From an uncultured Geobacteraceae bacterium (GTDB lineage Bacteria > Desulfobacterota > Desulfuromonadia > Geobacterales > CAIOGM01): 43,658 bases of DNA. Both the position numbers and the translations under genes were made by a program. Shown piece after piece: positions 9,157 through 17,012 of the stretch. Positions within the stretch are counted from its first letter, which is position 1. Every line of letters starts with the position of its first letter. The notes beneath the pieces are model-generated. The model ran no database searches. It was not told the DNA's origin and saw only the letters and a program-made list of their open reading frames with translations. The stretch is taken from NCBI GenBank assembly GCA_903902345.1, contig CAIUUR010000232.1, positions 1 through 43,658 of the forward strand, written 5' to 3'.

Positions 9157-10140
9157 ATGATAGCCGCGACCCCTCAGGCGCTCTGGCTGTTGCTCCCGGT
9201 GGCAGGCGCCCTCCTCCTCCAGTTCCGGGCGGCAAGGAAACGCACCGCGGCCCTGGAGCGGTTCGCCCGGGATGGTACTCGTCCCCACCTCGTCCCCACC
9301 CGACAGCGGGGAAAGGAAGGTCTCAGGGGGGTCCTTCGGTACGGCGCGCTCCTCCTCTGCGTCGTGGCGCTCCTTCGTCCCCAGGGGGGTCCCTCCGGCG
9401 AGACCGGCAGCAAGGAAGGTCTGGATATCCTCATCGCCCTGGACTGCTCACGCAGCATGCTTGCCGACGATCTCCCCCCCAACCGACTGGCGGCGGCCAA
9501 GGGAGCCATCCAACGACTGACCTCCTCCCTGCGGGGGGACCGGATCGGACTCCTTCTCTTTGCCGGGTCGTCGTTCCTTTCCTGTCCGTTGACAACAGAC
9601 TATGCCGCCTTCACCGAGGTTTTGAACCAGGTCGACGCGAAGAGCATCCCCCGGGGAGGAACCTCACTGGCGGCTCCCCTAGAGGGGGCGCTGGGCGGAT
9701 TTAAGGGAATCCGGGGCAACTCCCGGGTACTGATCCTTGTCACCGACGGCGAGGAGCATGAAGGGGACCCACGCCCCCCCCTCCAGGCGCTCCGCGCCGC
9801 GGGGATAAGGCTCGTTACGGTAGCGGTGGGAAGCGCCCAGGGGGGGCTCATCCCCCAGGGAGGGGGGTATCTGAAAGATCGCCGGGGAAATGTGGTCAAG
9901 AGCTCCCTCCATGCCGCGTCGCTGCGTGCTCTTGCGGAGGAGGCCGGAGGAACCATGATCACTATGAACGGGGCGGAGAGCCTACCCCGCCTTTATGAAG
10001 AACGGCTCTCCACTCTCCCCAAGCGGAGTGCCGGGAGTGGCGGAGGAGGAGCGTTTCAGGAATGGTATCAACTCCCCCTGGCCGCCGCCTCCATCCTGCT
10101 CCTTCTGGAGCTCCTCGTGGCTGTACGAGGGCGGAGATGA
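9157..10140 (+). CDS. batB: BatB-like VWA membrane protein
   Basis: This 327-residue paralogue of the preceding protein has N-terminal helices at about 5-22 and 58-75. The VWA domain has MIDAS residues DCSRS at 96-100, a GGTSLAAPL motif and the LVTDGEEHEGDP loop. A C-terminal membrane helix is at about 302-322. Both VWA proteins keep the metal-site residues, so both could bind a divalent cation and a partner. The stop overlaps the next start in ATGA at 10137-10140. Confidence 0.92.
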   Translation: MIAATPQALWLLLPVAGALLLQFRAARKRTAALERFARDGTRPHLVPTRQRGKEGLRGVLRYGALLLCVVALLRPQGGPSGETGSKEGLDILIALDCSRSMLADDLPPNRLAAAKGAIQRLTSSLRGDRIGLLLFAGSSFLSCPLTTDYAAFTEVLNQVDAKSIPRGGTSLAAPLEGALGGFKGIRGNSRVLILVTDGEEHEGDPRPPLQALRAAGIRLVTVAVGSAQGGLIPQGGGYLKDRRGNVVKSSLHAASLRALAEEAGGTMITMNGAESLPRLYEERLSTLPKRSAGSGGGGAFQEWYQLPLAAASILLLLELLVAVRGRR

Positions 10141-10934
10141 AGCGATGGCTCGTCACGTTCCGCGCATTCTCCGCTCCACTCCTGATCCTCTACGGAACCC
10201 TCTTCGTTGCCTGCACCATGGTGACGGTGAGGTACATCCAGGAAAACGGCGCCGCAGCCACCGCCGTCTGGAGATGCCTGTCGAATCTACTACCCGATTC
10301 ACCCGGGATCGCCTACAACAACGGGGTGACACTCTACCGCCGGCGCGAATACCGGAGGGCTTCGGCGGAATTTTTACGGGCTATCCTGAGTAAGGAGCCT
10401 GCGCTCTCGGCCGCCGCACGGTACAATCTCGGCAATGCCCTTCTCCGACAGGGTGATGCCCTCCCCCCCGGCGAAAAGCAAGGAGCCATGGAGTTCTACC
10501 GGCAAGCCATTGTCCGGTATGAGGAGGCGGCACGGCTGAATGGAGCCGAACAGGACACACGATTCAATCTTGCCGTTGCCCGCGTTCGACTCCGGAGTAG
10601 GCAAAACTCCCTCCTCGGGGAGAATCCGGCTCCCGGCCCGGAGCACCGGGGAAAAAAGGAACCGGGAGCAGCCGGCCGGAAACAAACGGTGCAGGGAAAG
10701 GTAGACGCCCCAAAGTTGACCCATCCCGCAGTGGGTGACCAACCCGGCGGGGGATCAGCGGGAGAGAGCGCAGGAGAGAGCGAGAAAGGGAACAACCGCT
10801 CTCTCACCCCCGGCATCTCCCGCCGGGATGCGGAGGCGCTGATACGGGCGCAGCGACAACCGGGGGGGAGCACGGCCCTGTTCCGTGACCAGCGTAAGCC
10901 TGGTCACTCCGCCGCAGTTCTCAAAGATTGGTGA
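10137..10934 (+). CDS. TPR protein, BatC-like
   Basis: This 265-residue protein begins with a signal-anchor helix (about 8-30). Two to three TPR repeats follow (about 55-165: YNNGVTLYRRREYRRASAEF, AARYNLGNALLRQGD, DTRFNLAVARVRL). The last 90 residues are low-complexity and charged, with repeated GES units. In Bat operons such a TPR protein lies between BatB and BatD and is taken to be a periplasmic scaffold. ATG at 10137 overlaps the batB stop. After its stop at 10934 the Bat gene order is interrupted for about 1.27 kb before batD. Confidence 0.85.
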   Translation: MKRWLVTFRAFSAPLLILYGTLFVACTMVTVRYIQENGAAATAVWRCLSNLLPDSPGIAYNNGVTLYRRREYRRASAEFLRAILSKEPALSAAARYNLGNALLRQGDALPPGEKQGAMEFYRQAIVRYEEAARLNGAEQDTRFNLAVARVRLRSRQNSLLGENPAPGPEHRGKKEPGAAGRKQTVQGKVDAPKLTHPAVGDQPGGGSAGESAGESEKGNNRSLTPGISRRDAEALIRAQRQPGGSTALFRDQRKPGHSAAVLKDW

Positions 10935-10973
10935 CACCCAAGGTGATTTGCGTTAAAAAATATGCCATCCGTC

Positions 10974-11000
10974 TGTCATCCTGAGCAACGCGAAGGCTCC
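10974..11000. repeat. Single copy of a dispersed intergenic repeat motif
   Basis: The stretch begins TGTCATCCTGAGCAACGCGA and continues AGGCTCC. Its form (GTCATCCTGAG...GCGAAGG) matches a short repeat I know from intergenic regions of many unrelated bacteria. Only one copy is seen here. It marks the left side of the block between batC-like and batD. Confidence 0.4.
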
Positions 11001-11035
11001 CTTGAGCTACCGGAGTGAATCGGACAATTCCCCGG

Positions 11036-11052
11036 ACGGGACTTGAACCCGT
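11036..11052 (-). other. tRNA T-arm-like hairpin, possible 3' tRNA remnant
   Basis: On the minus strand ACGGG-TTCAAGT-CCCGT forms a 5-bp stem with a 7-base TTCAAGT loop, the exact shape of a tRNA T-arm. It is followed by CCGGGGA, which could be a 3' acceptor strand. I could not find a matching D-arm, anticodon arm or 5' acceptor strand upstream, so this is not an intact tRNA. Its place at the left side of an insertion fits an attachment-site remnant, but chance is possible. Confidence 0.25.
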
Positions 11053-11259
11053 TAGATATTCAACTATTACTGTGTACGGACGTAGTTCACTTGTTCACTT
11101 ACTCAGGGGGCCGGAGGGGACGACAGAACGGTTATATCATAGCATTCACTAATCGTGCCATCGTAAGGCGGGAAGTGAACAGTCGAGTACGCGACATTGC
11201 AATGTTGCGTTTCACGATAAAACCGTTCAACGCAACCTACACCACTAAAAATATAACCC

Positions 11260-11304
11260 TTGTATTGGTCGTTTTGTAGGTCTATATTTTGATCATACCA
11301 TGAT
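11260..11304 (+). promoter_or_regulatory. Promoter and small palindrome of the toxin-antitoxin pair
   Basis: TTGTAT (11260-11265) and TATATT (11283-11288) are separated by 17 bases, a good sigma-70 layout. Just downstream ATCAT-ACC-ATGAT (11292-11304) is a perfect short palindrome that could bind the antitoxin for autorepression, as is usual for Phd/RelB-type systems. The antitoxin GTG follows at 11325. Confidence 0.5.
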
Positions 11305-11324
11305 TCTTATGAGGAGGTAAAACA

Positions 11325-11615
11325 GTGAGAGCGATTTCAATCAGCAATGATATTGTCCCAATCGCAGAATTCAAAACAAATATTTCCAAATGGTTCAAAA
11401 CACTTCAGACATCCGGACATCCACTTATTATTACCCAAAACAGCAAACCCGCTGGCGTACTGTTGTCCGCGTCTGATTATGATGAGTTGGTGTACCGGAA
11501 ATCTTTTCTCGATTCTGTTGAGAAGGGGATTGCTGACGTTAATAACGGGCGGACCCAAACGACTGATGAACTTCGAAAAGCACTGCAAGCCCGAAGAAGT
11601 GTGGGTAATCCATGA
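11325..11615 (+). CDS. Type II antitoxin, Phd/YefM-like
   Basis: This 96-residue protein has the Phd/YefM fold signature: an N-terminal DNA-binding part (VPIAEFKTNISKWFKTLQTS, HPLIITQNSKPAGVLLSASD) and a charged C-terminal tail that would embrace the toxin. The start is GTG at 11325 with GAGGAGG 7 bases upstream. It overlaps the toxin gene by 4 bases (ATGA), the usual coupling for such pairs. It would neutralise the toxin and repress the shared promoter. Confidence 0.88.
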   Translation: MRAISISNDIVPIAEFKTNISKWFKTLQTSGHPLIITQNSKPAGVLLSASDYDELVYRKSFLDSVEKGIADVNNGRTQTTDELRKALQARRSVGNP

Positions 11616-11911
11616 CCACAACATGGTCACAGGAGTCTGGCGCTAATCTGGTTGATACAGAGGAGTTCATTGCACGTGATAGCGTGGAGCATGCGGTCCG
11701 GTTTGTTGATGCCCTTATTGACCATGCTGAAGCAATGTTGGCCGACAATCCGAGAAGTGGAAAAACTGTTCCGGAAATAGGTAATCCTGACATTCGAGAG
11801 CTGATTTACCGAGGATATCGTATCGTCTATCGATTGAAAAGCGATCAAATTGAAATACTTACAGTTTTTGAGGGGCATCGTCTACTGCGTCTGAACGAGT
11901 CTGGCGATTAG
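11612..11911 (+). CDS. Type II toxin, RelE/ParE family
   Basis: This 99-residue protein has the RelE/ParE core: SVEHAVRFVDALIDHAEAML, then PRSGKTVPEIGNPDIRELIY and GYRIVYRLKSDQIEILTVFE. RelE-type members cut mRNA on the ribosome and ParE-type members poison gyrase; sequence alone does not decide which applies here. ATG at 11612 overlaps the antitoxin stop. It is intact and of normal length, so the module may be active. Confidence 0.88.
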   Translation: MTTTWSQESGANLVDTEEFIARDSVEHAVRFVDALIDHAEAMLADNPRSGKTVPEIGNPDIRELIYRGYRIVYRLKSDQIEILTVFEGHRLLRLNESGD

Positions 11912-11942
11912 TGTTTAAACGACTGTTGGAGCAAAAGAAACC

Positions 11943-12200
11943 ATGACCTTTACCAAAGAAAGCAACTTTGAAGACGCCCTGGTGGAACTTCTCTCCCACA
12001 AAGGGTGGGAAAAGAATGTCATCACGTATTCCACGGAAGATGAGTTGAAGGATTCCGTGGACAAATTCAAAGCTAAAAAGTTCTTTGAAGAACGTGATGC
12101 TCAGTCGATTCCACCATTTAAAGTGAACATGAAAACTGATGACTTACTCAAGAGGTTCATTTTAAGTGGAGGATTTGAAATAAGTACGTTGGAGTTATAG
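11943..12200 (+). pseudogene. Fragment resembling the N-terminus of a type I restriction subunit (HsdR)
   Basis: The first 35 residues (MTFTKESNFEDALVELLSHK, then GWEKNVITYSTEDEL) match the opening of HsdR subunits. HsdR proteins usually exceed 800 residues, but this frame stops after 85, and residues 36-85 (PPFKVNMKTDDLLKRFILSG) look unrelated to HsdR. It is therefore probably a chimeric remnant made by deletion or recombination. Its TAG stop directly abuts the batD ATG, and its last codons supply the GGAG ribosome site for batD. It might still be translated as a short leader that couples to batD. Confidence 0.55.
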
Positions 12201-13658
12201 ATGACAAGGTATTCAGGCTCCCTCCTCCGCCGACTTACCGGGGCCATGTTCGCCGCTCTCCTCCTGTCGGCGGGCGGTACAGCCGGGGCTTTGGCCGTAA
12301 CAGCTACGGATAGGAGCCCATCACCGGTCGATCTACCCTCTGAGCTCTCCGGAGTACCGTCACTAACCGTCTCGAGTGGAAAAACGGATGCATATCCGGG
12401 AGAAGAGATCCCCGTCACCGTCACCGTGAGGTACCCTTCTGATCTCATCGTCCGAGATATTCAATATCCCCAAATACTCCATCCCGGCCTCTCGTTGCGG
12501 GAAACGGGATCACCCACCCCCGGGACAGAAGATATGGGAGGCTCAACCTGGACAACGCTGAAATTCTCCTATCTCCTTTCCGGAAACAGGCCGGGTAGAT
12601 TCATCCTGGGGGCCACATCCCTCGACTGTGTGCTCCTTCTCCCTGCTGCCGGTTCCTCGGGCTTCTTCGATGCCCCCAACTCCCAGCGCCGGCAGCTGAA
12701 ACAGGATGGTTTTGCCCTTACCATCGCCCCCTTTCCCCTAGCAGGACGACCGGCCGATTTCAGCGGCGCCGTGGGTGATTTCCGTCTGGCCGTGGCGGTA
12801 CGACCTACCCAGCTCACTGCCGGTGATCCGGTCACCGTTACCAGCACCATTTCCGGGCCCGGGGCTCTGGGAACGGTACTCTGCCCGACGATGGCGACGG
12901 ACAACCGTTTCAGAGCATACCCGCCCCGGAGCCGTAGGACGGAGAGGGCCGTTGTCTGCGAACAGCTCCTGATCCCTGCCGATGGTTCGGTACGGGCCCT
13001 CCCTCCGGTCGCCTTCACTTTTTTCGATTCCGTACAGGGTGCCTACCGGACGGTGCGGCGGGGTCCGTTCCCCCTGAGAGTCACCGCCGCCATTAAAGCA
13101 GCGGGAGTTGCACCCCCACCTCCTTCTTTCTCTTCGGTCACCGGCGCCACGTTGGCGCACCACGACTCCGCCGCCGACCGACGCACCGACCTCCGCGGCG
13201 CCATCATCCTTGTCTCCGGAGCGGCTCTTCTGACACTTCTGGCCACCCTGCTTCGACGATTCAGGAGAAAAGCCACGCCATCTCCAGTCAACGGTGCAGG
13301 CGGGACCAGCATCGCCGAAGAATCTTCCACCGAGACGTATCTTCATGAGTTAGAGACTGGAACTGCTGAACCTGATTCCGAACAGTTTCACACGGCTGTT
13401 TTCAGACTGCTGCAACAGTGCCTTGGCAGGAACTGCTCTGTCGCTCCCCAGGGAATAACAGAGGCGATCATCGAGACACACCTCCGTCCCGGGGGATGCA
13501 GTGATGCGGTGATAGCCATGGTGCGAACTCTCTTCAGCGATTGCAACCGTGCCCGTTACGGCGGCGCCCTGGTCAGCAGGGAGGGTAGGGAAGCGATCTA
13601 CCTGAGAATAAAGGAGTTGCAACACCGTCTCGAAACGTCACCGGACGTAGGCGCATGA
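12201..13658 (+). CDS. batD: BatD-like membrane protein
   Basis: This 485-residue protein has a signal sequence (about 8-33). Two or more periplasmic beta-sandwich regions follow (VSSGKTDAYPGEEIPVTVTV; AVRPTQLTAGDPVTVTSTIS), the classic BatD pattern. A membrane helix lies at about 337-356 (ILVSGAALLTLLATLLRRFR). A cytoplasmic helical tail (about 395-480) with LFSDCNRARYGG resembles the tail of the DUF4381-like protein at 7531. GGAG stands 6 bases before the ATG. It is the last Bat gene, separated from its partners by the toxin-antitoxin block, so it may now depend on another promoter. Confidence 0.88.
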   Translation: MTRYSGSLLRRLTGAMFAALLLSAGGTAGALAVTATDRSPSPVDLPSELSGVPSLTVSSGKTDAYPGEEIPVTVTVRYPSDLIVRDIQYPQILHPGLSLRETGSPTPGTEDMGGSTWTTLKFSYLLSGNRPGRFILGATSLDCVLLLPAAGSSGFFDAPNSQRRQLKQDGFALTIAPFPLAGRPADFSGAVGDFRLAVAVRPTQLTAGDPVTVTSTISGPGALGTVLCPTMATDNRFRAYPPRSRRTERAVVCEQLLIPADGSVRALPPVAFTFFDSVQGAYRTVRRGPFPLRVTAAIKAAGVAPPPPSFSSVTGATLAHHDSAADRRTDLRGAIILVSGAALLTLLATLLRRFRRKATPSPVNGAGGTSIAEESSTETYLHELETGTAEPDSEQFHTAVFRLLQQCLGRNCSVAPQGITEAIIETHLRPGGCSDAVIAMVRTLFSDCNRARYGGALVSREGREAIYLRIKELQHRLETSPDVGA

Positions 13659-13859
13659 TATCCGCGCGCCGCCGGAGACTCCGCCTGATTCATTGACGGA
13701 AAAGCTTGACAGGAAGTCATGCAATATACTAAGTACCTATTGTTACGATGCTTAGTTATTGTCGAAAGGTACAGGTAATCCACCCTTTCGGGGCGCAAGA
13801 ATAACAGAGATGATCCTACCCTCACGCGACACCAAGAAAACAAAAGGAGGCGCCTCACC
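13659..13859 (+). promoter_or_regulatory. Leader of the exported-protein/Ebo operon
   Basis: This 201-bp gap follows batD. It holds TTGACA (13705-13710) with no well-spaced -10 box, and further on a short hairpin CCCTTTCGGG. The stretch ACAGGTAATCC...GGGGCGCAAG is vaguely like a cyclic-dinucleotide (GEMM-I) riboswitch core, but the match is too poor to call. AAGGAGG lies 9 bases before the next gene. A promoter for the downstream operon here is inferred. Confidence 0.3.
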
Positions 13860-14639
13860 ATGGTGCACTACGGAATTCAAGAAATCTTATGTGCCATTTT
13901 TTGCTTTCTTGCTGTTTTCTCGACCAATTCCCTAGCCCAAGAGCCCGCGGCCGTCGCGGCGGCTCCCGCTATCCGGATTCAACCCCCCGGCTTTCAAAGT
14001 ACGCCGCTTAACCCTCCCAGACCACCTTTTGAAGAAATCCACCCCCCGGTGATAGAGAAGGTCTCTCCCGGGATATTCCGGATTGGTGATATCCTGATCA
14101 ACAAGAAGGAGCGATCGATTTCATTTCCGGCCGAGGTCAACATGGGTAGAGGTCTCCTGGAGTACCTCGTTGTGCGGATGGGGGGAAAAACACACGAAAG
14201 CCTGTTACGGACCACCGTGGAACCGTATCCCCTTCAGGTCGCGTTCCTGCTCCTGGGGTATGAAGGGACAGATCAACCCCTTTCCCGTCAGGGTGCTCCC
14301 GAAACACCCAAAGGAGAGCCGGTAAAGATTACCGTCACTCACAACGGTGTCGACGGCAAGGTGGAAACGATCGACTATGAACAGTGGATCTGCAAGAAAA
14401 TCGACGGAACAACCTGTGAAGTCCCCGCTCTGACATGGGTCTATTCAGGCTCTGTTGTCGCGGAGGGAAGGTTTCCGGCCCAGCAGGAAGGGTCGTTGAT
14501 TGCCCTCTATCACGACCCGGTTGCGCTCATCGACAACTCCTCCAGTGGGGGTGAGAGTGACAAAATCTGGTTCGTCAAGGAAGATGCGGTACCCCCTGCG
14601 GGAACAGCAGTTACCGTGACGATACGACCGAAACTATGA
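13860..14639 (+). CDS. Exported YdjY-like domain protein
   Basis: This 259-residue protein starts with a signal peptide (about 1-26, ending NSLAQ). A Pro-rich linker follows, then a domain with GIFRIGDILINKKERSISFP, GLLEYLVVRMGGKTHESLL and LQVAFLLLGYEG. That pattern fits the YdjY family of uncharacterised exported proteins. It is probably periplasmic. ATG at 13860 has AAGGAGG 9 bases upstream. It is tightly linked to the next exported protein: its TGA falls at 14637-14639 within an ATGA overlap with one possible start of that gene. The function is not known. Confidence 0.72.
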   Translation: MVHYGIQEILCAIFCFLAVFSTNSLAQEPAAVAAAPAIRIQPPGFQSTPLNPPRPPFEEIHPPVIEKVSPGIFRIGDILINKKERSISFPAEVNMGRGLLEYLVVRMGGKTHESLLRTTVEPYPLQVAFLLLGYEGTDQPLSRQGAPETPKGEPVKITVTHNGVDGKVETIDYEQWICKKIDGTTCEVPALTWVYSGSVVAEGRFPAQQEGSLIALYHDPVALIDNSSSGGESDKIWFVKEDAVPPAGTAVTVTIRPKL

Positions 14640-14656
14640 ATCGACATGGAGGATCT

Positions 14657-15835
14657 ATGAGCGTTTGGAAATCCTGGAAAATATGCTGTACGGTTCTTGC
14701 CTTTCTCGCGGCCTCGATGCAAGCCTCTGCCGCGGAAAAGGTGGTCGCTCGGTCAAAATCCGACGTCTCCCTGAAGTTGGAGGTGGAGAACTCCATCGGC
14801 AAGGGGCTGACCTGGCTGGCGGCGAAACAGAAGCCGGAGGGATACTGGGGGCAACAGGAGCACCCGGCGCTCACCGGACTGGTTCTCACCGGATTTCAGG
14901 GAGATCAGTCGGGGTTCTACCGGAGGAAATATGAGCAGGAGCTCAACAGGGGGTACGGCTATCTCCTGAAAAACGTCAAACCTGACGGCGGCATCTACGG
15001 TAAGGATCTGACCAACTATAACACCTCCATCTCAATGATGGCTCTCCTGGTGGCGAACCGACCGGAATACCAACCGGTCATCAAGAAGGCTCGAAACTAT
15101 ATCATCGGCTTGCAGGATGATTTCGGGAAGAAAGGGACGAGTGATGATCCGCTGGACGGCGGCATCGGGTACGGCGGGACCTACAAACATTCCGACCTGA
15201 CCAATACGACCTTTGCCCTGGAAGCACTCCACTACAGCCGCTATCTGAAAAACGATGTTGTCGGTGACGCCGAAGCAAAAGAACTCAACTGGAACGCCGC
15301 GATCAAGTTCATCTCACGGACCCAGAATCTTCCCGGCTCCAATGACCAGAAGTGGGCCAGTGACGATCCGGACAACAAGGGGGGATTCGTCTACTTCCCG
15401 GAGGAGAGCAAGGCCGGAGAAGTCAAACTCTCCGACGGAAAGGTGGCCCTCAGATCCTACGGAAGCATGAGCTACGCCGGGATGCTGAGTTACATCTACG
15501 CCCAGCTTGACAAAAACGATCCCCGGGTCAAGGCGGTCTACCTCTGGCTGAGCCGCCACTATACCCTGGACGAAAATCCGGGGATGGGAAAAGACGGCCT
15601 CTATTTCTACTACCATACCATGGCCAAGGCGCTGAGCATCTACGGCGTGGAAAACCTGACACTGAAGGACGGGAGTAGCGTCAACTGGCGGAAAGAGCTC
15701 GCCAGGAAGCTCCTGAACCTGCAGAACGGCGACGGTTCCTGGGTCAATACCAACGGTCGCTGGTGGGAGAAAGACCCCGGGCTCGTCACTGCCTATGCGG
15801 TCATCACCCTGGAGATCATCTCCCGGGGATTGTAG
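14657..15835 (+). CDS. Exported terpene-cyclase-fold protein (prenyltransferase/squalene-oxidase repeats)
   Basis: About 392 residues: a signal peptide (ending MQASAAE), then alpha/alpha-toroid repeats of the squalene-hopene cyclase and prenyltransferase type (GLTWLAAKQKPEGYWGQ, GYGYLLKNVKPDGGIYG, LLNLQNGDGSWVNTNGRWWE). The catalytic DXDD motif of class II cyclases is replaced: SDLTNTTFALEAL aligns with DVDDTAxxLxAL. Simple squalene cyclase activity is therefore unlikely; binding or transfer of an isoprenoid or peptide is possible. GGAGG lies just before ATG 14657; ATG 14636, overlapping the previous stop, is the alternative. The Ebo genes follow after 7 bases. Confidence 0.85.
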   Translation: MSVWKSWKICCTVLAFLAASMQASAAEKVVARSKSDVSLKLEVENSIGKGLTWLAAKQKPEGYWGQQEHPALTGLVLTGFQGDQSGFYRRKYEQELNRGYGYLLKNVKPDGGIYGKDLTNYNTSISMMALLVANRPEYQPVIKKARNYIIGLQDDFGKKGTSDDPLDGGIGYGGTYKHSDLTNTTFALEALHYSRYLKNDVVGDAEAKELNWNAAIKFISRTQNLPGSNDQKWASDDPDNKGGFVYFPEESKAGEVKLSDGKVALRSYGSMSYAGMLSYIYAQLDKNDPRVKAVYLWLSRHYTLDENPGMGKDGLYFYYHTMAKALSIYGVENLTLKDGSSVNWRKELARKLLNLQNGDGSWVNTNGRWWEKDPGLVTAYAVITLEIISRGL

Positions 15836-15842
15836 GACGGCC

Positions 15843-17012
15843 ATGGAGAGCATCCGGCAGGAATTCACCGTATCCTATTCGTACCCCGTCATCTTCACCC
15901 GAGACCTCTTCACCCCCGGGAACCCGATCCTGCCGGAGTTCCTTGCCGCCCGAGGGGAGGGGAGGGCCAGGATCGCTCTGGTGGTGGATTCGGAGGTGGC
16001 ACGGCTCACGGTGGGTCTCCGGGAAAGGATCGATCTGTTCGCCGATCTCCACCGGGATCTCCTGGAATTCGTCGCCCCGCCGCACATCATCCCCGGGGGG
16101 GAAGGGTGCAAGAACCGTCCGGAAGAGCTTCATCGGCTTCATGCCCTGGTGGAGCAGGAAGGGCTCTGTCGCCACTCCTATATCATCGCCCTGGGAGGAG
16201 GAGCGCTGCTGGATCTGGCCGGTTATGCGGCGGCCACCGCCCACCGCGGCATTCGCCTGATCCGGATGCCAACCACGGTCCTGGCGCAAAACGATGCGGG
16301 GGTAGGGGTCAAAAACGGCGTGAACGCCTTTGGCCGGAAGAATTTTCTCGGGACATTCGCTCCCCCCTGCGCCGTCATCAACGATTTCGATTTCCTCCGG
16401 ACACTGGAACAGCGCGACCAGCGGGCCGGCATTGCCGAGGCGATCAAGGTTGCCCTCATCAAGGATCGCCCCCTCTTTGACCGCCTGTACGCCCAGCGAG
16501 AGGAGCTGTCACTCTTTTCGCCGACGGCCGTGGAACGGTTGATCGTCGACTGCGCCCGAATTCATCTGGAACATATCCGTTCCTGCGGCGATCCCTTCGA
16601 ATTCGGCACGTCACGCCCGCTGGACTTCGGTCACTGGACGGCGCACACGCTGGAAGAGCTGACCCACGGCGAACTGAGGCATGGCGAGGCCGTGGCCATC
16701 GGTATCGCCCTGGATTGTCTCTACTCCCACCGCCGATCGCTGATAAGTGACACTGAGTTACATCGGATACTGACCCTGTTGGAAGAGGTGGGCTTCACCC
16801 TGTATCACCCGGCCCTCAGGCGGTTCAACATCACCAAGGCGCTGCGGGAATTCCGGGAACATCTGGGGGGAACCCTCACCATCCCGCTTCTAAGGGGAAT
16901 CGGAAACACGGTGGAAGCCCATGAGATGGATCTGGAACTGTACCAGGAGTGTATCTTCGCCCTGGCAGCCAGGGAAAGCAGGAGAGGAGAGCGTCATGAA
17001 CAGCCGGAATAA
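15843..17012 (+). CDS. eboD: EboD, 3-dehydroquinate-synthase-like protein
   Basis: This 389-residue member of the sugar-phosphate cyclase superfamily has an NAD-binding IIALGGGALLDLAGYAA and MPTTVLAQNDAGVGVKNGVN. Zinc-ligand regions are visible at AGIAEAIKVALI, DFGHWTAHTLEEL and LRHGEAVAIG. The divergence from AroB and the TatD, xylose-isomerase-like, phosphatase-like and UbiA-like neighbours place it as EboD. Ebo proteins are linked to moving a biosynthetic precursor in scytonemin-making cyanobacteria; the reaction of EboD is unproven. TAGGA lies 5 bases before ATG 15843. Its end overlaps the next gene by 17 bases. Confidence 0.9.
   Translation: MESIRQEFTVSYSYPVIFTRDLFTPGNPILPEFLAARGEGRARIALVVDSEVARLTVGLRERIDLFADLHRDLLEFVAPPHIIPGGEGCKNRPEELHRLHALVEQEGLCRHSYIIALGGGALLDLAGYAAATAHRGIRLIRMPTTVLAQNDAGVGVKNGVNAFGRKNFLGTFAPPCAVINDFDFLRTLEQRDQRAGIAEAIKVALIKDRPLFDRLYAQREELSLFSPTAVERLIVDCARIHLEHIRSCGDPFEFGTSRPLDFGHWTAHTLEELTHGELRHGEAVAIGIALDCLYSHRRSLISDTELHRILTLLEEVGFTLYHPALRRFNITKALREFREHLGGTLTIPLLRGIGNTVEAHEMDLELYQECIFALAARESRRGERHEQPE

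Larger units (their letters stand above)
10950..12200. other. AT-richer inserted segment with toxin-antitoxin pair inside the Bat operon
   Basis: Between batC-like and batD the base composition becomes visibly richer in A and T and the codon use differs from the GC-rich Bat genes. The segment carries a Phd/RelE-type pair (11325-11911) and an HsdR-like fragment (11943-12200). At its left side are a dispersed-repeat-like tract (10974-11000) and a tRNA T-arm-like hairpin (11036-11052). The 390 bp from 10935 to 11324 hold no convincing gene apart from these and the promoter at 11260. The right end abuts the batD ATG exactly. Limits are approximate; no transposase or integrase is present. Confidence 0.55.

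Noticed and set aside
11043-11279. 78-codon frame before the toxin-antitoxin pair
   Set aside because: No ribosome site, no family motif, and it spans the toxin-antitoxin promoter region.
13766-13830. Cyclic-dinucleotide (GEMM-I) riboswitch
   Set aside because: ACAGG...AATCC...GCGCAAG is only loosely similar; the conserved GGCAAACC and GACGCAAAGCC boxes are missing.
14657-15835. Squalene-hopene cyclase as function
   Set aside because: The fold repeats match, but the DXDD acid motif is absent and a signal peptide is present.
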